Positions 24,627 to 33,922 are shown, counted from the stretch's first letter. The stretch is DNA of 64,000 nt from Bacillota bacterium (GCA_023444095.1 JAEZRP010000036.1:186001-250000), one strand, 5' to 3'. Made by a program: numbers and translations. Notes: generated by a model from the letters alone, not told the origin.

Positions 24627-25394
24627 ATGGAATCCGTTGAAATGATCCGCGCGGAGCACGTCGACAAGCTGTTCGGGAGCTTGCACGTCCTGAAGGACGT
24701 GAGCGTATCCGTCAACAAGGGCGACGTGGTGTGCATCATCGGGCCGTCCGGCTCGGGCAAGTCCACGTTTCTGCGCTCGCTCATTCACCTCGAAAAGATC
24801 ACGTCCGGCAAGATCGTCATCGAGGGACAGATGCTCGACGACCGCAAAAACGGCGTCAATCAGGTGAAGCTCACCTCCCGCGAGAAGAGCCAGATCCTGC
24901 TCAAAATGGGGATGGTGTTCCAGTCCTTCAACCTCTTTCCCCACAGGACGGTTCTCCAGAACGTGATGATCGCGCCCGTGAACGTGAAGGGCATGGCCGT
25001 GAAGAAGGCGGAGGAGATCGCGCGCGACCTCATCGGCCGCGTGGGGCTTTCCGAGAAGGTGGACGAGTATCCCTCCCGGCTCTCGGGCGGGCAGCAGCAG
25101 CGCGTCGCCATCGCGCGGGCGCTCGCTATGCAGCCTGAAATCATGCTCTTTGACGAGCCGACGAGCGCACTGGACCCCGAGCTCGTGGGCGAGGTCCTTT
25201 CGGTCATCAAATCTCTCGCGGACGAGGGAATGACCATGATCGTCGTCACCCACGAGATGGGCTTCGCGCGCGAGGTTGCGGACCGGGTGATCTTCATGGA
25301 TCAGGGCTCGATCGCGCAGGAAGGGCCGCCCCGGGAGATCTTCGGAAACCCGGAAAACGCGCGGCTCAGGCAGTTTCTCCAGAGCGTATTATAG
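24627..25394 (+). CDS. Amino acid ABC transporter ATP-binding protein
   Basis: A 255-residue GlnQ-type ATPase: Walker A GPSGSGKST, Q-loop VFQSFNLFPH, signature LSGGQQQRV, Walker B IMLFDEPTSALDPE and the HEMGFA switch. A GAGGAAGGG site precedes the start. It ends the binding protein-permease-ATPase operon, and a hairpin terminator follows at 25410. Confidence 0.93.
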   Translation: MESVEMIRAEHVDKLFGSLHVLKDVSVSVNKGDVVCIIGPSGSGKSTFLRSLIHLEKITSGKIVIEGQMLDDRKNGVNQVKLTSREKSQILLKMGMVFQSFNLFPHRTVLQNVMIAPVNVKGMAVKKAEEIARDLIGRVGLSEKVDEYPSRLSGGQQQRVAIARALAMQPEIMLFDEPTSALDPELVGEVLSVIKSLADEGMTMIVVTHEMGFAREVADRVIFMDQGSIAQEGPPREIFGNPENARLRQFLQSVL

Positions 25395-25409
25395 AAACAC
25401 AAAATGATG

Positions 25410-25440
25410 GGCGGATCCGAATGGATTCGCCTTTCTGTTT
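25410..25440 (+). terminator. Intrinsic terminator of the second amino acid ABC operon
   Basis: Stem GGCGGATCC (25410-25418) with GGATTCGCC (25423-25431), GAAT loop, and a TTTCTGTTT tail. Confidence 0.7.
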
Positions 25441-25467
25441 GACATCCATAATTTGGTGTGCTAGCAT
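25439..25467 (+). promoter_or_regulatory. Promoter of the large BIG2-repeat gene
   Basis: TTGACA (25439-25444), 17-base spacer, TAGCAT (25462-25467), just after the preceding terminator. Confidence 0.6.
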
Positions 25468-25500
25468 AACATCAACATCGGTGTCAGGGAGGATTTGCGC

Positions 25501-28500
25501 GTGAGAGAGATGCTTCGTCGATTGGGGATTGCCTTTGTCTGCCTCGCCGTCTGCCTCGCCGTCTGCCTCTCCGCGCTTCCCGATTGGGCGCGCGCGGAGG
25601 AGTTCGGTGCGCCCGACGAGACGCCGCCCGCCGCGGAGGCGAGTGGTTCGCCCGAGGCTCTTTTGACGCCCGATCCAGAGGCGGTCGGTTCACCGGAGGC
25701 CCTGCTGACGCCCGATCCGGAGGTGGTCGATACGCCGGAGGGCGGGCCTGCGCCCGACGCTTCCGAGGAATCCGGAGCGGTTCCCCAACCCGATGCCTTA
25801 GCGGCGGTCGCCGCGACGGGAGTCGCGCTGGATCATACCGCGCTGACGCTCCTTCCTGGAGAGCAGGCGCTCCTGACGGCGACCGTCGCGCCCGCGGAGG
25901 CGGGGAACCGGGAAGTCGTCTGGCGTTCGAGCGACGAGAGCGTCGCGACGGTCGTGGACGGACTGGTCGCGGCGGTGGGCGTCGGCCAAGCGGACATCAT
26001 CGCGCAGACGCGGGACGGCGGCCACGAAGCCGTTTGCCGCGTGGTCGTCTGGCGCGCGGTCGAGTCGATATCGCCCTTGGCCGCGGTGCTCTCGCTCGGT
26101 GTGGGGGAAAAGCGCGCCATTTCCTGCGGCTACGCGCCGGAGGATGCGACGGCGGAGTTCAGCTATTCGTCGAGCGACCAGCGCGTCGCGAAGGTGAGCG
26201 CGGACGGCGTCGTGACCGCCGCCCGGACCGGGAGCGCGGTCGTCACCATCAAGGATAAAAATGGGGCGACGGCGCGGATCACGGTCAAGGTGTGGAAAGC
26301 GCCGAAGGCAGTTTCGCTGCGCGCGGCGCGCAACGTGATCGGCGTGGGGGAGACGCTCGCGCTGGACGTTGGATTCTCGAAGGGGTACGGCGGCGGGTAT
26401 GCGTTCATTTCGAGCGACGAGGCGGTTGCCGCCATCGACGGAAACAATGTCGTCGCGCTTTCGCCCGGCACGTCAAAGATCACGGTCCGGACATATAACG
26501 GCGTGACGAAGGCGGGCAAATTGACGGTCCTGCCCGCACCGCAGAGCGTGGCTCTCGACCGCACGGAGCTTGCGCTCGGCGCGGGCGACGCTATGATTCT
26601 GACATGGACATTGAGCGCGGGAAGCGCGGGCGAGGTCGCGTTTTCGACCGGCGACGCGGGCGTCGCGACGGTCGACAGGGCCGGGAAGGTCAGGGCGGTT
26701 GGCGCAGGAACGACCGAGGTCAGGATTCGGACGTACAACGGTCACGAGGCGGTGTGCGCCGTGACGGTTCTCCCCGCGCCAAAGTCCGTCTCGCTCACCG
26801 CACCCGGGAACCGAAAGGCGATCGGGACGGGCGAGCGCATGATGCTCGCGTGGGCGTTCGACGAGGGGAGCGCTGGCAGCGTCACGTTTTCATCCTCCAA
26901 CACGCGCTACGTGACCGTCGACGCGCAGGGCGTCGTCACCGGGAAGCGCGCGGGGTCGGCCACCGTGACCGTGCGCACCCACAATGGGCTCACCGCGAAG
27001 GTCAAATTTACCGTCCTCAAGACGCCGAAATCCGTTTCGTTGGGCGCGGCGCGCAAGTTGATCGGCGTGGGGGAGACGCTCGCGCTCGACGTCGGATTCT
27101 CGAAGGGGTACGGCGGCGGGTATGCGTTCATTTCGAGCGACGAGGCGGTTGCGGCCATCGACGGAGATAATGTCGTCGCGCTTTCGCCCGGCACGTCAAA
27201 GATCACGGTCCGGACATACAACGGCGTGACGAAGGCGGGAACGCTGACGGTTCTGCCCGCGCCGCAGAGCGTATCGCTTGACCGGACGGAGCTCGCGCTC
27301 GGTACGGGCGACGCTATGATTCTGACATGGACATTGAGCGCGGGGAGCGCGGGCGCGGTCTCGTTTTCGACCGGCGACGCGGGCGTCGCAACGGTCGACA
27401 GGGCCGGAAAGGTCAGGGCGGTTGGCGCCGGGACGACGGAGATCTGGGTTCGGACGTACAACGGTCACGAGGCGGCGTGCGCCGTGACGGTTCTCCCCGC
27501 GCCGAAGGCGGTCTCTCTTCGTCTGCCGGAGGGAAGCGCGCATATCGGCGTGGGCGAGAAGCTGACGCTTCAGACGATCCTGTCACCGGAGGGAAGCGCG
27601 GCGAGCGTTACATATAAATCGAGCAACACGCGCTATGTCACCGTCAACGCGCAGGGCATCGTGACCGGGAAGCGCGCCGGATCCGCCGTCATCTACGCGA
27701 CGACCCACAACGGCAAGAAGGCGAAGCTGACCGTGACCGTGAAAAAAGCCCCGGACGCCGTGACGGTTTCCCTCGACCGGACGCTTCTCGGCGTCGGCGA
27801 GGAGGCGCGGTGCCGGTCAAAGCTTTCGTCCGGGAGCGCGGGGCGGGTGTCCTTCGCGTCGAGCGACGAGAATATCGCGCGCGTCGAGGGCGATCGCGTG
27901 ATCGCAGTATCCCCCGGCAGCGTCGTCATCACCGCGACGGCGTACAACGGCAAATCGCGCGGCATCGCGCTCCAGGTCGCGGCCGCGCCGGAAAGCATTC
28001 AAATCTCGCCCGATCGCGCGGTTGTCGGCGCGGGCGACAGGGTTACGCTGTTTGCCACCCTCCCGGAGAGTTCGGCGGGCGCGTATGCCTTCGCGAGCAG
28101 TGACGTTTCCGTCGCGGTCGTCGATGCGGCGACGGGGCTCGTGAGGGCCGTCGCGGTGGGGGAGGTGACGATCACCGTCACCGCATATAGCGGCGCATCC
28201 GCCTCGGCGCGGGTGAAGGTCGTCGCCGCGCCGGCCGAGCTGACGTTCGGCTCACCGGCGGCGGACGCGGGCGGCGCGTACAAGATCGAGCTCGACAAGC
28301 GCGGCGCGTTCCAGATCGCGCCCGACCTGGGCGAAATGACAAGCTTCGGCCTCACCTTCAAAAGCTCCAATTCGTCGGTCGCCTCCGTGAGCGCGTCCGG
28401 CCTCGTGACCGCGCGGGCAACCGGAAGCTGCGCCATCACCGCGACCGCGTACAACGGCGCTTCGGCGCTGATTCGCGTGACCGTCACAAACTGGGTCGAT

Positions 28501-29244
28501 CGACTCGACAGCGATTACGTGGCGCACGCAATGGGTGGGCTGGACGGAAAGGTATACACGAATTCTCTCGAGGCGTTTTTATCCAACTACGCGCTCGGCT
28601 GCAGGGTCTTCGAATGCGACTTCTCCTGGACGTCGGACGGGCAGCTCGTTCTCTGGCATAGCTGGGAGAAGAACCGGATCAACGCGGAGACGCCCCTCGG
28701 GTTCGTGCCCGCGCTCGCCGAATTTCAGGCGATGAAGATCGACGGCAGGTACACGCCGCTGACGTACCGGGATCTTCTGCGGCTGATGGAGGAGTACCCC
28801 GACGCCCACTTCCTCCTGGATACGAAGGTGCGCACGCCCGAGGCGGCGAAGGAGATGTTCGGCTGCATGCGGGAGACCGCTGTTCAGGAGGACAGCCTCG
28901 ACGCGCTCGACCGCATGATCGCCTACGTCTACAGCGAGGCGATTTACCGCGCGATCGACGAGGTTTATCACTTCAATCGGTACGTCTACGGGCTGTATCT
29001 TCTCGAGAAAGCGGTGCCGAGCACGGCGCGGTTCGAGAAGATCGCGCAGTTCTGCGCCAAAAACGGGATCGACATGATTGCCATGGTCGACAGTTGGTGG
29101 AACACGAAGTATCTGGCCGCGATGAAAAAGAGCGACGTGGCAGTCGAGGTGCATACCGTCAATTCCGCTTCGCAGGCGAAAAAGCTGCTGGCGGCAGGCG
29201 TTTCCTGGATCTGCACGGATTGGCTTTTGCCGAGCGCGAGGTAA
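25501..29244 (+). CDS. Large secreted protein: BIG2-type Ig-like repeats and GDPD-like C-terminal domain
   Basis: About 1247 residues. I chose the GTG at 25501 (AGGGAGG 8 bases upstream). An N-terminal signal helix (about 8-32) precedes an acidic Pro/Glu/Asp linker containing two copies of SPEALLTPDPE. About eleven BIG2-like repeats of 75-85 residues follow (roughly 105-995), each with a SSD/SSN...VAxV core and a G-V-V-x-A...G-x-A/T-x-I/V strand pair. The last 245 residues form a GDPD-like TIM barrel (VAHAMGG, NSLEAF, FECDFSWTSDG, LWHSW, FLLDTK), with the Glu/Asp and His metal and acid-base residues mostly kept, though HRG is replaced by HAMG. No LPXTG or S-layer motif is visible. It is probably a surface or secreted phosphodiesterase presented on a stalk. 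It is a single-gene unit. Confidence 0.85.
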   Translation: MREMLRRLGIAFVCLAVCLAVCLSALPDWARAEEFGAPDETPPAAEASGSPEALLTPDPEAVGSPEALLTPDPEVVDTPEGGPAPDASEESGAVPQPDALAAVAATGVALDHTALTLLPGEQALLTATVAPAEAGNREVVWRSSDESVATVVDGLVAAVGVGQADIIAQTRDGGHEAVCRVVVWRAVESISPLAAVLSLGVGEKRAISCGYAPEDATAEFSYSSSDQRVAKVSADGVVTAARTGSAVVTIKDKNGATARITVKVWKAPKAVSLRAARNVIGVGETLALDVGFSKGYGGGYAFISSDEAVAAIDGNNVVALSPGTSKITVRTYNGVTKAGKLTVLPAPQSVALDRTELALGAGDAMILTWTLSAGSAGEVAFSTGDAGVATVDRAGKVRAVGAGTTEVRIRTYNGHEAVCAVTVLPAPKSVSLTAPGNRKAIGTGERMMLAWAFDEGSAGSVTFSSSNTRYVTVDAQGVVTGKRAGSATVTVRTHNGLTAKVKFTVLKTPKSVSLGAARKLIGVGETLALDVGFSKGYGGGYAFISSDEAVAAIDGDNVVALSPGTSKITVRTYNGVTKAGTLTVLPAPQSVSLDRTELALGTGDAMILTWTLSAGSAGAVSFSTGDAGVATVDRAGKVRAVGAGTTEIWVRTYNGHEAACAVTVLPAPKAVSLRLPEGSAHIGVGEKLTLQTILSPEGSAASVTYKSSNTRYVTVNAQGIVTGKRAGSAVIYATTHNGKKAKLTVTVKKAPDAVTVSLDRTLLGVGEEARCRSKLSSGSAGRVSFASSDENIARVEGDRVIAVSPGSVVITATAYNGKSRGIALQVAAAPESIQISPDRAVVGAGDRVTLFATLPESSAGAYAFASSDVSVAVVDAATGLVRAVAVGEVTITVTAYSGASASARVKVVAAPAELTFGSPAADAGGAYKIELDKRGAFQIAPDLGEMTSFGLTFKSSNSSVASVSASGLVTARATGSCAITATAYNGASALIRVTVTNWVDRLDSDYVAHAMGGLDGKVYTNSLEAFLSNYALGCRVFECDFSWTSDGQLVLWHSWEKNRINAETPLGFVPALAEFQAMKIDGRYTPLTYRDLLRLMEEYPDAHFLLDTKVRTPEAAKEMFGCMRETAVQEDSLDALDRMIAYVYSEAIYRAIDEVYHFNRYVYGLYLLEKAVPSTARFEKIAQFCAKNGIDMIAMVDSWWNTKYLAAMKKSDVAVEVHTVNSASQAKKLLAAGVSWICTDWLLPSAR
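26321..26784 (+). repeat. First copy of a near-identical intragenic repeat (BIG2 block)
   Basis: About 460 bases that recur 723 bases downstream (27044-27507) with only scattered changes. Each copy codes for two consecutive BIG2 repeats, and with the less conserved third repeat gives a three-repeat block of 241 codons. This is a recent internal duplication or gene-conversion tract. Confidence 0.85.
27044..27507 (+). repeat. Second copy of the intragenic BIG2 repeat
   Basis: In-frame copy of 26321-26784 at a 723-base offset. The near-identity at DNA level makes this stretch prone to repeat-number change and assembly collapse. Confidence 0.85.
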
Positions 29245-29310
29245 ATGTGGGACATTCGAGACCTGGCGGCGGGCGCGGGCTCGTCGCGCGGTGCGGGAAG
29301 GGGCGCGCGC

Positions 29311-30780
29311 TTACCGACTGCGCCCGTTCCGATCCCAGTGGCGCGGCCGAAACCGGGTCTTGTCCTTCCCGTTGAGATATTCCGGACGGTATGGATCGGA
29401 ATCGCTGCGGCTGATGAGCGAGCCGCGGAAATCTCTGCGGCGATACGGCGAAAACGGCGCCATATAGGGGACGCCGAATGTGTTCAGGGAAACCAGGTCC
29501 GAGATGATCAGCATGATGGACAGCGTGAACCCGAAAAAGCCCATCGCGCCCGTAAACAGGATGATGCCAAATTTCAGAATGCGGAACGGATTAACCAGCG
29601 TGTAGTCGGGAATGGCGAACGACGCAAGCAGCGACACGGCGGCGATCGTCAGAAGCGCCGCGCTGAAAAACCCGGCCGCGATGGCTGCCTGTCCGATGAC
29701 GATCGCGCCCACGATGCCGATTGCCGGACCGATCTGCTTTGGAACCCTTAAAAGCGCCTCCCGGAGAAGCTCCATGATGAACTCGATGATGAGCGTTCCC
29801 ACGAGCGCGCTGAAGGGAACCTTCACCCGCATCTGGGCGAGCATGATCGCGTAATCGCTGGGCAGGACTTCGGTGTGAAACGACGTGAGGGCGACATACA
29901 TGCTCGACGCCGTCAGGCCGATGGCGATGGAAAGATACCGGAGGATTCTCGAAAATGCGCCGAAGAATTTGTTGTCGTACCGGTCGTCGCAGGAATGAAA
30001 GAACTCTGCGAATACCTTGGGCGCATAGATGGCAATGCCGCTGCCGTCCACCAGAACGATTACCTTGCCCTCCAGGATCGAATGAAACGCCATGTCGGAG
30101 CGTTCGATCAGGCCCATCTGCGGAAAGAGCATCTTCTTGTCATTGAGCAGGAACGACTGCAGCTCTCCGGATTCACCGATTCCGTCCACATCGATGTTTT
30201 GAATGCGCTTCTGAATCTCGTTCACGGCGATGTCGTTGGCGACATCCTTGAGATAGATGACCGCGACGCACGTCCTCGTCCGCGCACCCACCACGAGGTG
30301 CTTAATGCACAAATTTGGGTCCTTGATCCGATACCGGATCAGGGAGAGGTTGGTTTCCAGACTTTCGGTGAAGCAGTCCTGCGGACCGCGAAGGGTATAG
30401 GTGAGCTGAGGCGTGTCGATGGACCGCTTTTCCACCTTCTTCAGATTCACGACGACGTAGTCGTCGTCGGTTGAAAACAGCATGACGGTCATGCCGGAGA
30501 GGATGAAATCAAGGATTTGATCCTGATCGGATTCGATCCTGCAGGAATCCGCGTAGATGATCCCGTCGACTGTCTCCCGCGCGGTCAAACGCGAAGTGGC
30601 ATACGCGCAATGAACGACGAGCGGTTTGATGACCTCGTCGGTCAGCGCGCCCCGATTGGTCAGTTGGCAGATATAGAACAGCTTGACTGTCCCGCCCTTG
30701 TAGGGAATCGAACGCTCCGCGATGTCGAGATCGTTGTCCTTGATGGAAGCGACCAGCTCCTCGAACGCCTTCTTCCGCAA
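29311..30780 (-). CDS. Spore germinant receptor A subunit (GerA family)
   Basis: A 489-residue inner-spore-membrane protein of the GerAA/GerKA family. A soluble N-terminal half (about 1-245) contains the family pattern PQLTYTLRGPQDCFTESLETN, given in part, and SLIRYRIKDPNL; the C-terminal half has about five membrane helices (about 270-440) with PFSALVGTLIIEFIMELLREA, given in part, and LRVPKQIGPAIGIVG. It ends in a basic tail. The start is a TTG at 30780 with AAGGTGG upstream, 16 bases after gerC. With the B and C subunits it senses germinants such as amino acids; the ligand cannot be read from sequence. Confidence 0.93.
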   Translation of the reverse strand: MRKKAFEELVASIKDNDLDIAERSIPYKGGTVKLFYICQLTNRGALTDEVIKPLVVHCAYATSRLTARETVDGIIYADSCRIESDQDQILDFILSGMTVMLFSTDDDYVVVNLKKVEKRSIDTPQLTYTLRGPQDCFTESLETNLSLIRYRIKDPNLCIKHLVVGARTRTCVAVIYLKDVANDIAVNEIQKRIQNIDVDGIGESGELQSFLLNDKKMLFPQMGLIERSDMAFHSILEGKVIVLVDGSGIAIYAPKVFAEFFHSCDDRYDNKFFGAFSRILRYLSIAIGLTASSMYVALTSFHTEVLPSDYAIMLAQMRVKVPFSALVGTLIIEFIMELLREALLRVPKQIGPAIGIVGAIVIGQAAIAAGFFSAALLTIAAVSLLASFAIPDYTLVNPFRILKFGIILFTGAMGFFGFTLSIMLIISDLVSLNTFGVPYMAPFSPYRRRDFRGSLISRSDSDPYRPEYLNGKDKTRFRPRHWDRNGRSR

Positions 30781-30796
30781 AATCAGTTGCCACCTT

Positions 30797-31936
30797 TCAT
30801 CTTTCGACGCGATCGCCGTAATCGAGCATGTGCTTGGAAACCAGATCGATGTCGATCTTCGCGGTCAGATTTGCCCCAACAAAGGTATCCGTCCAGTTCA
30901 GGGATTCGTACAGGATCGGATTCTTGACGCGAAACGCGTCGTCGCATTGCAGGTAATCCGTCTGAAACTCCTTTTGCGCCTGATCGAAGGCGGTCAGCAG
31001 GTCCTGAAGGATCATTTGTTCCAATGCGCCCTTGATCTCCTGCTGCTTCTCTTTTGTCAGATGATAGGGCGTCTTCCGGTCCCCGTACTCGATTGTGGCG
31101 TCAAAGTTGAGCGAAAATGTGAAGTTTGCCCGGCCATCCTGATAATCGGACAGGATCTTTCGCTTCGTCAGCGTCACCTCGATCGAAAATCGCTGGTTCT
31201 GATACGCCACGATATAGAAGGATTTGGCCTTATCTGCCTTGAGCATGTTGAGTCCGACGCAGTTCTCGATGGGGATGAACCCGATCGCCTTTGTGTCGTT
31301 GACGACCGTATATCCGGTGAAGGCGACTTCCCGATCCTGAAGGCCGATGCAGGGGATCAGGATGCCCGTGTAGGAGGAGGAGAGATTCTCCAGCAGGCGC
31401 GAGGTGGTCCGGAGGGAGCAGTCGCCCGTATTGTCGAGCGTCTTGATCGTATTCTCCACCGAGTGCCCGACGGAGCGGTTCTGATCGTTCATGGTCTTGA
31501 AAAGGACGTCGAGATCATCCCGCGTGGTGATGGTGATGATCTTCTTGCGGTAAGCCTCGTCCGCCCGGAGCCGGTAGAGGTATTCGACCAGATCGCTCTG
31601 CGCGAACCGCTGCGTGATGAGAAGCGTGCGGACGCTGCCCATGTAGAGCGGCTTGTCGAGCTGCCGGTTGAGGTTCAGGCGCGCCTCGAGGAATGTCTTT
31701 CCGTGGGCCTTGACCAGAAAGAACTCGCTGGCGGCCCCGGACGCGCCGTCGGAGCCGGCGCTTGCCTCGATGTTGGCGAATTCGACGTAGAACCAGACTT
31801 CGCCGTCCTTCCTGTCGACGGAGATCGTCGTCGCGATCAGCTTGCCGTTGATATCCATTGAATCCCCGACGAGGGCGGTCATACAGGCGAACGCCATGAC
31901 GATCGCAAAGAGGAGCAGTTTGTTGAGCCGGCTCAC
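30797..31936 (-). CDS. Spore germinant receptor C subunit (Ger(x)C family)
   Basis: A 379-residue Ger(x)C lipoprotein-type subunit. The N-terminal hydrophobic segment FAIVMAFAC gives a possible lipobox Cys18, although followed by Met instead of the usual Gly-Cys pattern. The family layout then follows: FLVKAHGKTFLEARLNLNRQ, VRTLLITQRFA, and a long C-terminal domain of about 180 residues. The GTG start at 31936 overlaps the B-subunit stop (GTGA). It is predicted on the outer face of the spore inner membrane, where it completes the receptor. Confidence 0.9.
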   Translation of the reverse strand: MSRLNKLLLFAIVMAFACMTALVGDSMDINGKLIATTISVDRKDGEVWFYVEFANIEASAGSDGASGAASEFFLVKAHGKTFLEARLNLNRQLDKPLYMGSVRTLLITQRFAQSDLVEYLYRLRADEAYRKKIITITTRDDLDVLFKTMNDQNRSVGHSVENTIKTLDNTGDCSLRTTSRLLENLSSSYTGILIPCIGLQDREVAFTGYTVVNDTKAIGFIPIENCVGLNMLKADKAKSFYIVAYQNQRFSIEVTLTKRKILSDYQDGRANFTFSLNFDATIEYGDRKTPYHLTKEKQQEIKGALEQMILQDLLTAFDQAQKEFQTDYLQCDDAFRVKNPILYESLNWTDTFVGANLTAKIDIDLVSKHMLDYGDRVER

Positions 31937-33033
31937 GCGTCGTCCTCCGTTCTGCCCGCGGCGCGCTTTTTGCGGATCACCGCGACCAGCAAAAGGAGCG
32001 CGGGAATGACAAAGGAGGACGCGACCACAAGGTAGGGCGCAATCTCGTTTAGCGTGTCGGTGATGTTGGGAATGCCCAGCCCGACCAAGCAGAGGACATA
32101 GAGCACGACCGCCACCGCCAGCGTGACGACCGCGCGATTCGCGCGCGCAAAGAGTCGGCAGATGAACTCCAGAATGCTGAGAAATACCATGATCATGCCC
32201 GCGAACAGGCCCGAGAGGCCGACCGTGAGATAGAAGATGTCGGTGCGCTCGATGATGGGGATGTAAACGATTTTGATCGCCTCGATCAGGGAATCGTTGT
32301 AGAGGATCGTATTGTTGATGCCAAGGATGCAGATCGTTCCCTCGATGATCAGCGCATAGAACAGGCCGATGAAGAGCATCGTCAGGAAGGAGACGAGCGG
32401 CGCCTTTCGGTTCCTTTTCGTAAAGGGAACGATCAGAAGCACCTCCACCCCGCCGAATGGAAAGAATAGATAGGGGACCGTACCCGGAAAGAACTTGACC
32501 TCATTCGGATTCCAGAATGGACGGATGTTGTATATCATCCCCTGAAACAGCATGATGACGCAGATCGTGATCGTCGTCACGAGGAACACGATGCCGAACA
32601 GCTCCAAAACCCGCGCCACGTTCGTGACCCCCTTATAGGACACGTAGGCAAACAGCGCGACGGCGATCAGAAGCATGAGAAACTGCGGCGTTTTCGGCAA
32701 AAAGCTCGCAGAGAGGAAATCGACCAGCTTGACCTTGAGATACACGCCCACGGTGAGAAAGTACAGAATATAGTAAATGATGATGACGAGAGAGACGAAT
32801 CTGCCCGCGATTTCCCGGCTGTAGTCGTATAGCACCATGCCCGGAAAGCGGTTGTTGAGCTTTGTGACCAGGATTGCCGCGACGCCAAAGAGGAAGGCGA
32901 CGGCAAGCACCAAGAGCCAGCCGCTTCTTCCGGCCTTTTCCGCCACGAGCTTCGGGAGATCGATGCTTGTATAGGTGGTGAGCGTCATGATCAGGACATA
33001 GAACATCTGCCGGTTTGTGATGCTGTTCGCCAT
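31933..33033 (-). CDS. Spore germinant receptor B subunit (GerAB/amino acid permease-like)
   Basis: A 366-residue membrane protein of the spore-germination branch of the APC superfamily, with about ten helices along its whole length. Family features: SITNRQMFYVLIMT at the N-terminus, PKLVAEKAGRSGWL, and the central Trp/Pro segment NIRPFWNPNEVKFFPG. I chose the ATG at 33033, with AAAGGTGG about 5 bases upstream, over a GTG at 33042. It is the first gene of a gerB-gerC-gerA operon; the more common order is A-B-C. GerB proteins bind the germinant. Confidence 0.92.
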   Translation of the reverse strand: MANSITNRQMFYVLIMTLTTYTSIDLPKLVAEKAGRSGWLLVLAVAFLFGVAAILVTKLNNRFPGMVLYDYSREIAGRFVSLVIIIYYILYFLTVGVYLKVKLVDFLSASFLPKTPQFLMLLIAVALFAYVSYKGVTNVARVLELFGIVFLVTTITICVIMLFQGMIYNIRPFWNPNEVKFFPGTVPYLFFPFGGVEVLLIVPFTKRNRKAPLVSFLTMLFIGLFYALIIEGTICILGINNTILYNDSLIEAIKIVYIPIIERTDIFYLTVGLSGLFAGMIMVFLSILEFICRLFARANRAVVTLAVAVVLYVLCLVGLGIPNITDTLNEIAPYLVVASSFVIPALLLLVAVIRKKRAAGRTEDDA

Positions 33034-33185
33034 GCGTGCCACCTTTTATGGGAATTTTGGTTATTGTTTCCGTACGCATTGTTTTTATGCGCCTGGCCGC
33101 TCCGCATAGCCGGCGGGGCTTACGCATGAATAAAGAAACGATGAACTCCGGGAGGTTTGGAGGGCCGCAGCCCTTCCTTTCAATC

Positions 33186-33212
33186 AAAAGTGCCGGCTTT
33201 GCCGGTGCTTTT
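33186..33212. terminator. Bidirectional hairpin upstream of the ger operon
   Basis: A 12-bp stem with two wobble pairs (33186-33197 with 33201-33212), bounded by AAAA on one side and TTTT on the other, loop TTT. No gene lies in 33043-33476; the stretch holds this and other hairpins. Confidence 0.55.
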
Positions 33213-33377
33213 GGATTCGTCTAAAGGGCGCTCTTGCGCGCCCGACGGGATCCGTCCATCGCAAGCGGCGATCGCGAAGCGAGCGTCACTTGCTCTGGGC
33301 GGCGAATCCGTTCATGCAGCCGGATTTCGCACGGAATTTTCGTGAGAAAACTCAAAAATCCGGTTCCTCGTTCCTTT

Positions 33378-33410
33378 GGTTTACGCATGAACTTCGTTCA
33401 TGCGTAAACC
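33378..33410. repeat. Perfect 15-bp inverted repeat in the 33.0-33.5 kb intergenic stretch
   Basis: Left arm 33378-33392, three-base loop TTC, right arm 33396-33410. The core TTACGCATGAA also occurs at 33120-33130, so the motif is present three times in this stretch. There is no T run, so it is not a standard terminator. Confidence 0.8.
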
Positions 33411-33435
33411 CTGGCGTAGCCGGAACGAACGAAAG

Positions 33436-33456
33436 CCCCCGCCGGTCCGGCGGGGG
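33436..33456. terminator. GC hairpin downstream of the copper-storage-like gene
   Basis: CCCCCGCCGG and its complement separated by one base. On the minus strand it is followed by CTTTCGTT, so it could end transcription of the gene at 33477-33821. The weak T tract lowers confidence. Confidence 0.45.
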
Positions 33457-33476
33457 GTCGGATTTCCGGGAGGCGC

Positions 33477-33821
33477 TCAGCTTTTCATCATTGCCCGGCA
33501 CTCGTTCGCGCAGGTCCTGCACTCGTTCGCGCACTTCGCGCAGTGGTCGTCGCGGAACATCTGGCATTCCTTCGCACACTGATCGCAGGCCGTGGCGCAG
33601 AGCCCGCACAGATCCTTCGCGTATTGCCCGTTCATGGCCATGAGCGAGCTGGCATGCATGCACAGGTCCGCGCATTCGACCAGCATGGAGATGCACTTTT
33701 TTCGCGCCGCGACATCGGGCTCGTTGAGGCACAGGGTCATGCACTCATGGCATGCCTGCGCGCACCGATTGCAGAGGTCGATGCACTTTTGATACTGCAT
33801 TGTCGTTTGGACGATTCCCAT
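33477..33821 (-). CDS. Cysteine-rich four-helix-bundle protein (copper-storage/DUF326 family)
   Basis: A 114-residue cytosolic protein with Cys pairs spaced along predicted helices: CIDLCNRCAQACHECMTLC, CADLCMHASSL, CGLCATACDQCAKEC, CAKCANECRTCANEC. The spacing (CxxxC, CxxCxxxC) is that of Csp-type four-helix bundles that bind many Cu(I) ions inside the barrel. The start at 33821 has GAGGAG about 8 bases upstream, and no signal peptide is present, so it resembles the cytosolic Csp3 group. It stands alone. Copper buffering is a family inference. Confidence 0.85.
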   Translation of the reverse strand: MGIVQTTMQYQKCIDLCNRCAQACHECMTLCLNEPDVAARKKCISMLVECADLCMHASSLMAMNGQYAKDLCGLCATACDQCAKECQMFRDDHCAKCANECRTCANECRAMMKS

Positions 33822-33922
33822 CAAATCAACTCCTCGCCTTTTGCTTTTCTCAGTATCTCCGGCGTTCGCCCGTTTATGACGGAACAAAGGCCGATGGCAT
33901 GATGCGCTTCCAGACATTTCCA

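Noticed and set aside
23126..24784. A 552-codon minus-strand frame
   Set aside because: Antisense to a clear ABC operon, with Arg/His/Asp-rich composition typical of shadows.
26290..28500. Regularly spaced repeats that might suggest a CRISPR-like array
   Set aside because: Repeat units are about 240 bases, in frame and code for BIG2 domains.
33043..33110. Sigma-G promoter before gerB
   Set aside because: GCATAA and CAATAAC boxes with an 18-base gap are too weak to call without comparison.
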